DNA of 6,653 bases from an uncultured cyanobacterium (lineage in GTDB: Bacteria; Cyanobacteriota; Cyanobacteriia; Phormidesmidales; Phormidesmidaceae). Every line of letters begins with the position of its first letter. The first letter of the stretch is position 1. The stretch spans positions 1 to 6,653 of the forward strand of contig CALHGI010000733.1 in NCBI GenBank assembly GCA_938029995.1. Direction: 5' to 3'. The position numbers and the translations under genes are program-made. The notes under the pieces were generated by a model. That model had not been told where the DNA came from and did no database searches. It worked only from the letters and a program-made list of their open reading frames with translations. Below, in pieces: positions 6,201 through 6,653 of the stretch.

Positions 6201-6653
6201 CGGACGCCATCGTCGGAGGTGGTGCGGAAGGTGTAGGTTTCCGAGAATCGCGGTTCAACCTGGCCGGTCCATCGCACCGAGAAGGTATCTGCTCCAATGT
6301 TGCTGGCTGGAGAGCCGCTGCCCCAGTTGAAGTCCACGGTGGCGTCTGTGCGGGTCAGGGCCAGATTGGTAAAGTTCTGGTTGTTATAGTATTCAGCCTT
6401 GAGGCCATCGCCATCGCCATTAGGCGGCGGTTCTGGCTCGTCTGTATTACTAAAGAGCTGGGATTGGGGCACAATTTCGGCGACTTGACTATCGCTGGAC
6501 CAGGCCAGCTCGGCAACGGCCCCCCCACCGTTCTCGTAGTAATCCATGCGGATATCGTACTTTTGCCCCGCCTGTAGGGTGATGGTGCCCGTGTGGTTGG
6601 TGGGTGCCTGGTCGACAAATTGATCGATAATCAGCTGGTTGTTGACCCACAGG
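3260..6653 (-). CDS. Giant modular extracellular protein: PA14 repeats, Calx-beta x2, sugar-dehydrogenase-type propeller, L-type lectin (N-terminus beyond the window)
   Basis: The frame is open from the right edge to the TAA at 3262-3260, giving 1130 visible residues; the ATG at 6547 lies inside a PA14 repeat and is not the start. Counting from that Met as 1: a partial PA14 copy up to 35; linker DEPEPPPNGDGDG; full PA14 at 46-187, with SDDGVRLWVN at 111-120; Calx-beta at 192-315 ending in LDDD; Calx-beta at 318-428 ending in LDND; a GSDH/PQQ sugar dehydrogenase-type beta-propeller at about 432-870, with RDRGLLGLAIHPEF at 491-504, H631, LRNP at 707-710 and WEEIN at 732-736; and an L-type lectin at 876-1092, with ADGFAF at 948-953 and EFDTY at 984-988. 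There are no cysteines in the visible part and many Asn/Asp/Gly/Thr, as expected of a secreted calcium-binding protein. Likely roles are glycan binding or surface attachment, with possible sugar oxidation. The protein ends directly after the lectin (FDSDS) without a visible sorting domain. It appears to be the last gene of its transcript. Confidence 0.9.
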   Translation of the reverse strand, partial: LWVNNQLIIDQFVDQAPTNHTGTITLQAGQKYDIRMDYYENGGGAVAELAWSSDSQVAEIVPQSQLFSNTDEPEPPPNGDGDGLKAEYYNNQNFTNLALTRTDATVDFNWGSGSPASNIGADTFSVRWTGQVEPRFSETYTFRTTSDDGVRLWVNNQLIIDQFVDQAPTNHTGTITLQAGQKYDIRMDYYENGGGAVAELAWSSDSQVAEIVPQSQLFSNTGEPPAETYTFALQNSNTLFVNEAAGVATVTAVRTGGTQDQATVEYTLNELGENSATGDVDFIRPTFDGRPNTGQIVFAPGAAEASFTIPIVNDTISEGNESFGIGLQNPNGGNTLGAPRTKLVTILDDDALPTISLAQANLNVAESSGSATVTVQRSGNTDTTASVTYSISNGTATLGEDYGGPTSGTINFATGQTSRTIDIPILEDSLTEGNETFSLSLESATNADLGAQQTTTISILDNDLGLGNLTRTTTVSGLTQPTTLDWTPDGRYLLVAEKGGAVKVIDNGVLSSTPLIDISAQVNGTRDRGLLGLAIHPEFPSNPYVYLLHTYDPPETAGRTGLGGPDGNGNRPSRLVRVTVNPNTMVADPNSLVVLAGSNSTWEYTSSPTSNSTGDNSIVPSGIVNGTTITAPASEIETGTQDNDPDRPGIQNQNIRDYLATDSESHSIGDLEFGADGYLYLTNGDGTAYNFVDPRGVRVQDINNLSGKLLRIDPITGEGVATNPFYNGDGDSNQSKVFYSGLRNPFRFAFDPVTDLPVIGDVGWVTWEEINTGPAGSNFGWPYLEGPNPTGGYQDLAQAVAFYNNGNRNNPGDTAALLPLLSRTHGAPDSANSIMVGDFYNSNTLMFGDVINGTLYAATLDSSRQVTNVQVFDSNVSYVVDMKMGPDNRLYGVNLVSGSVFRWDPDDTEPGNLTASFNDFSNTAGLNLNGNATGNNGDLRLTAAANSQTGTAFLNQTLQVTGNTSFSTQFQFQITGGQGTNGADGFAFVLQSSGAGADAVGAAGSGVGYGGIGNSLAIEFDTYLGVGDPNNNHISILQDGDTSNALFNADTTLDLNSGSTLTAWIDYDGTADALSVYLSNNGVKPLDAVLSYNVALDNILGADAYVGFSAGTGGLVNNHDILNWSFDSDS
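3272..3922 (-). other. L-type (legume-like) lectin domain at the C-terminus
   Basis: The last 217 residues form a beta-rich domain starting SFNDFSN and ending DILNWSF. The lectin signatures are ADGFAFVLQ, whose Asp is the sugar-binding Asp of L-type lectins, and EFDTY followed five residues after the Tyr by D993 and then H998. By alignment with concanavalin A (E8, D10, Y12, N14, D19, H24, from memory), E984, D986, Y988, D993 and H998 match the Mn/Ca ligands. The loop between Y988 and D993 is two residues shorter and has no clear match for N14. Numbering is from the Met at 6547. Confidence 0.8.
3938..5254 (-). other. Glucose/sorbosone dehydrogenase-type six-bladed beta-propeller domain
   Basis: About 440 residues match the PQQ-dependent sugar dehydrogenase fold. 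Hallmarks in order are LTQPTTLDWTPDGRYLLVAE, DRGLLGLAIHPEF, SHSIGDLEFGADGYLYLTNG, YSGLRNPFRFAFDP, and WEEINTGPAGSNFGWPYLEG. H631 corresponds to the catalytic His144 of Acinetobacter soluble glucose dehydrogenase, and R708-N709 to Arg228-Asn229. A long low-complexity Ser/Thr/Asn loop (about 562-625) interrupts the strand before H631. Positions matching Gln76, Lys377, Arg406 and Arg408 appear to be D492, I816, Y843 and V845, so PQQ binding is doubtful. Numbering is from the Met at 6547. Confidence 0.8.
5069..5076. other. HIP1 octamer GCGATCGC
   Basis: A second exact copy, within the propeller-coding part of the large gene. Two copies in 6.65 kb is well above the chance level of about one per 65 kb, though below the density of the most HIP1-rich cyanobacteria. 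Confidence 0.8.
5264..5974 (-). other. Two Calx-beta domains
   Basis: Residues 192-315 and 318-428 are two divergent copies of the Calx-beta fold. Each has the early VNEAAG or VAESSG acidic motif, the central GDVDF or GEDYG strand followed by a TGQIVFAPG or SGTINFATG turn, the SEGNESF or TEGNETF motif, and a terminal ILDDD or ILDND calcium-binding end. Such domains bind Ca2+ and serve as spacers in large bacterial surface proteins. The DNA of the two copies is clearly diverged, unlike that of the PA14 repeats. Confidence 0.85.
5991..6653 (-). repeat. 453-bp tandem repeat encoding PA14 domains (second unit cut by the window edge)
   Basis: Bases 5991-6200 match 6444-6653 at an offset of exactly 453 bp (151 codons). 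Over these 210 bp I find four differences, at 5996/6449, 6008/6461, 6011/6464 and 6101/6554, and all four are synonymous (Ser, Ser, Gln, Asp). The protein copies are identical over the shared 70 residues. The full unit comprises a Pro/Gly/Asp linker and one PA14 domain; more units may lie to the right. Confidence 0.93.

Noticed and set aside
6545..6547. ATG as start of the large minus-strand gene
   Set aside because: It sits in the middle of a PA14 repeat (YDIRMDYYENGG), the frame stays open to the window edge with the same repeat sequence, and no signal peptide follows it.

Overview
The window looks like chromosomal DNA of a cyanobacterium. The evidence is two exact copies of the HIP1 octamer GCGATCGC (1431-1438 and 5069-5076), which is over-represented in many cyanobacterial genomes, moderate GC content, and genes of a cyanobacterial character: a GH3-family enzyme, a small fatty-acid-hydroxylase-fold membrane protein, an aspartyl/asparaginyl beta-hydroxylase-family oxygenase, and a large secreted protein with Calx-beta and PA14 domains. 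Genus cannot be fixed from the sequence. No mobile element, CRISPR array, tRNA or rRNA is visible.

Layout, left to right. (1) 1-1060, minus strand: the N-terminal 353 residues of a GH3-family acyl-adenylating/amide-forming enzyme, cut by the left edge. (2) 1061-1244: divergent intergenic region with a possible promoter and a clear Shine-Dalgarno. (3) 1245-1733, plus: a 162-aa di-iron membrane hydroxylase of the fatty-acid-hydroxylase superfamily. (4) Its stop lies only 10 bp from the stop of the convergent gene at 1744-2475 (minus), a 243-aa Fe(II)/2-oxoglutarate oxygenase of the Asp/Asn beta-hydroxylase family. (5) 2476-2633: divergent intergenic region with a good sigma70-like promoter overlapped by a TTACA-N8-TGTAA inverted repeat. 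(6) 2634-3068, plus: a 144-aa secreted protein of unknown function. (7) 3069-3259: a convergent intergenic region with a bidirectional terminator, a 13-bp tandem repeat and several GCCATC/GATGGC hairpins. (8) 3260-6653, minus: at least 1130 residues of a giant modular extracellular protein, open at the right edge: (at least two) PA14 - Calx-beta - Calx-beta - sugar/aldose-dehydrogenase-type beta-propeller - L-type lectin.

The most interesting object is the large protein. Carbohydrate-recognition-type domains (PA14 with a DDG motif; L-type lectin with most of its metal ligands) flank a propeller of the PQQ sugar-dehydrogenase fold. In my from-memory alignment this propeller keeps the catalytic His and the RN pair but has lost several other PQQ-contact residues, so it may be a binding rather than a redox module. 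The two PA14 copies form a 453-bp tandem repeat; in the 210 bp visible for both, only four bases differ and all four changes are synonymous. The remaining genes do not form an obvious operon. Two iron oxygenases and a GH3 enzyme lie side by side, but no two of the three point the same way in a shared transcript, so a joint pathway is only a guess.
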